Source: Pseudorasbora parva | Lineage: Eukaryota > Chordata > Actinopteri > Cypriniformes > Gobionidae | NCBI RefSeq assembly: GCF_024679245.1 | Contig: NC_090183.1 | Coordinates: 21,981,355 to 22,045,354 of the forward strand | DNA: 64,000 nucleotides | Direction: 5' to 3' | In this document: positions 63,276 to 64,000 of the stretch, in pieces | How the letters are laid out: the number at the start of each line of letters is the position of its first letter | Numbering within the stretch: position 1 is the stretch's first letter | The notes under the pieces: model-generated | The model's database searches: none | What the model was told of the DNA's origin: nothing | What the model saw: only the letters and a program-made list of their open reading frames with translations | Made by a program: the position numbers and the translations under genes

Positions 63276-64000
63276 AAAGTGAGAACGCTAGAGCCCACAC
63301 GTAGTGCACCCATTCTCTATCTTTATTATGATCTGTTTAACAGTCCTGTCTAATATGTTGTTAGATAGAACTGTTATACAAAGAAAGTAGACAGTATGAA
63401 AAAATATGTGTAGAAAAGGCTTTGAATACATTAGTGCCCTCTTGTGGAATTTTAGATACTTTACGTTAAATGATGCATTTCCCCTTTAAGCGTTCAGTAT
63501 TGACACACAGAACGCAGTTCGGAGAGCACTAATAGAGAATTCGCTGCTGCTGTTGTTGTTGTTTCAGAGTGCGTCCATAGAGCCATAGTTAAAATGTTTA
63601 ATTGTATTGAGGTTATTTAGTTGTAATCGCGGATGTGCGCCATAGCATGGTGTACCTATTGCATCATATGCGACGCTAGTGAAAGCATACAAAGAAAGTT
63701 AAATATTAATGTTTTGAGATACTTTGAGTCTCGTTGAGTATGTGTATGTTATTATGTACGGTAAAAGTGATCTTATGCATGTTATTTAGGCAATACGTGT
63801 TGATTATCCCGAGCTCACGTGGCATATGTGATGCTAATTCCACGAGTGCTAATCTAGCCTATACATCACTACATATGTATAACTGTATTCATATTGTATA
63901 TGTAAGTGATAAAGTGATTTAATTCTTGTTTTTATTTGCATTACTAATTGGGTATTGTTGTTTCTGTTGTTTTAGAACCACTCATACCACTCCTAATACA

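Noticed and set aside
63025..63309. 94-codon minus-strand frame with repeated FSRFYFDFF
   Set aside because: A translation of the 92-bp minisatellite.

Overview
This window is vertebrate genomic DNA, almost certainly from a teleost fish and probably a cypriniform-like one. The evidence is split genes with GT/AG introns, closest recalled matches to vertebrate Polycomb, diacylglycerol kinase and TRIM proteins, an AT-rich intergenic background, and fish-type repeats: Tc1 elements, L2 LINEs, TTAA-flanked MITEs, and very long GA/GT/TA microsatellites. There are no prokaryotic features. All protein-family matches come from recalled knowledge of the families, not from a search.

Layout. 1-10.6 kb is intergenic, with an L2-tailed repeat, MITE pieces and microsatellites. 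10,885-14,456 (+) is cbx4 and 19,943-21,685 (+) is cbx8. These tandem Polycomb chromobox paralogues have identical sizes for their first four coding exons (69/44/66/67 bp). 25,170-23,462 (-) is a three-exon gene for an 85-residue secreted protein that I match to C17orf67; its exons are too short to stand out as ORFs. 27,088-51,550 (+) is dgke, eleven coding exons giving 566 residues. 60,884-55,890 (-) is trim25, ten coding exons giving 663 residues. The order and orientation C17orf67(-), DGKE(+), TRIM25(-) is the one I recall from human 17q22. CBX8 and CBX4 are neighbours at human 17q25. No cbx2 was found.

Function. cbx4 and cbx8 encode chromatin readers of canonical PRC1, which bind H3K27me3 through the chromodomain and RING1 through the C-terminal box. 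dgke encodes the membrane-anchored diacylglycerol kinase epsilon. trim25 encodes a RING/B-box/coiled-coil/SPRY ubiquitin ligase of RIG-I signalling, and its proximal promoter carries IRF/ISRE-like sites. The genes share a neighbourhood, not a pathway.

Most of the remaining structure is mobile DNA inside dgke introns. Intron 2 (28,799-39,618) holds a Tc1-like element whose transposase is split by an L2 LINE, a TTAA MITE, a hAT-like element and a CTAG-flanked MITE, the last itself containing a TTAA (piggyBac-like) element. It also holds a three-level nest at 29.1-30.9 kb and a second decayed Tc1. Intron 6 holds two TTAA elements, one containing a second copy of the GCCCTCATT-TIR element. Intron 7 holds a DIRS-like remnant. 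Intron 10 holds an apparently intact Tc1 transposon inside an older Tc1.
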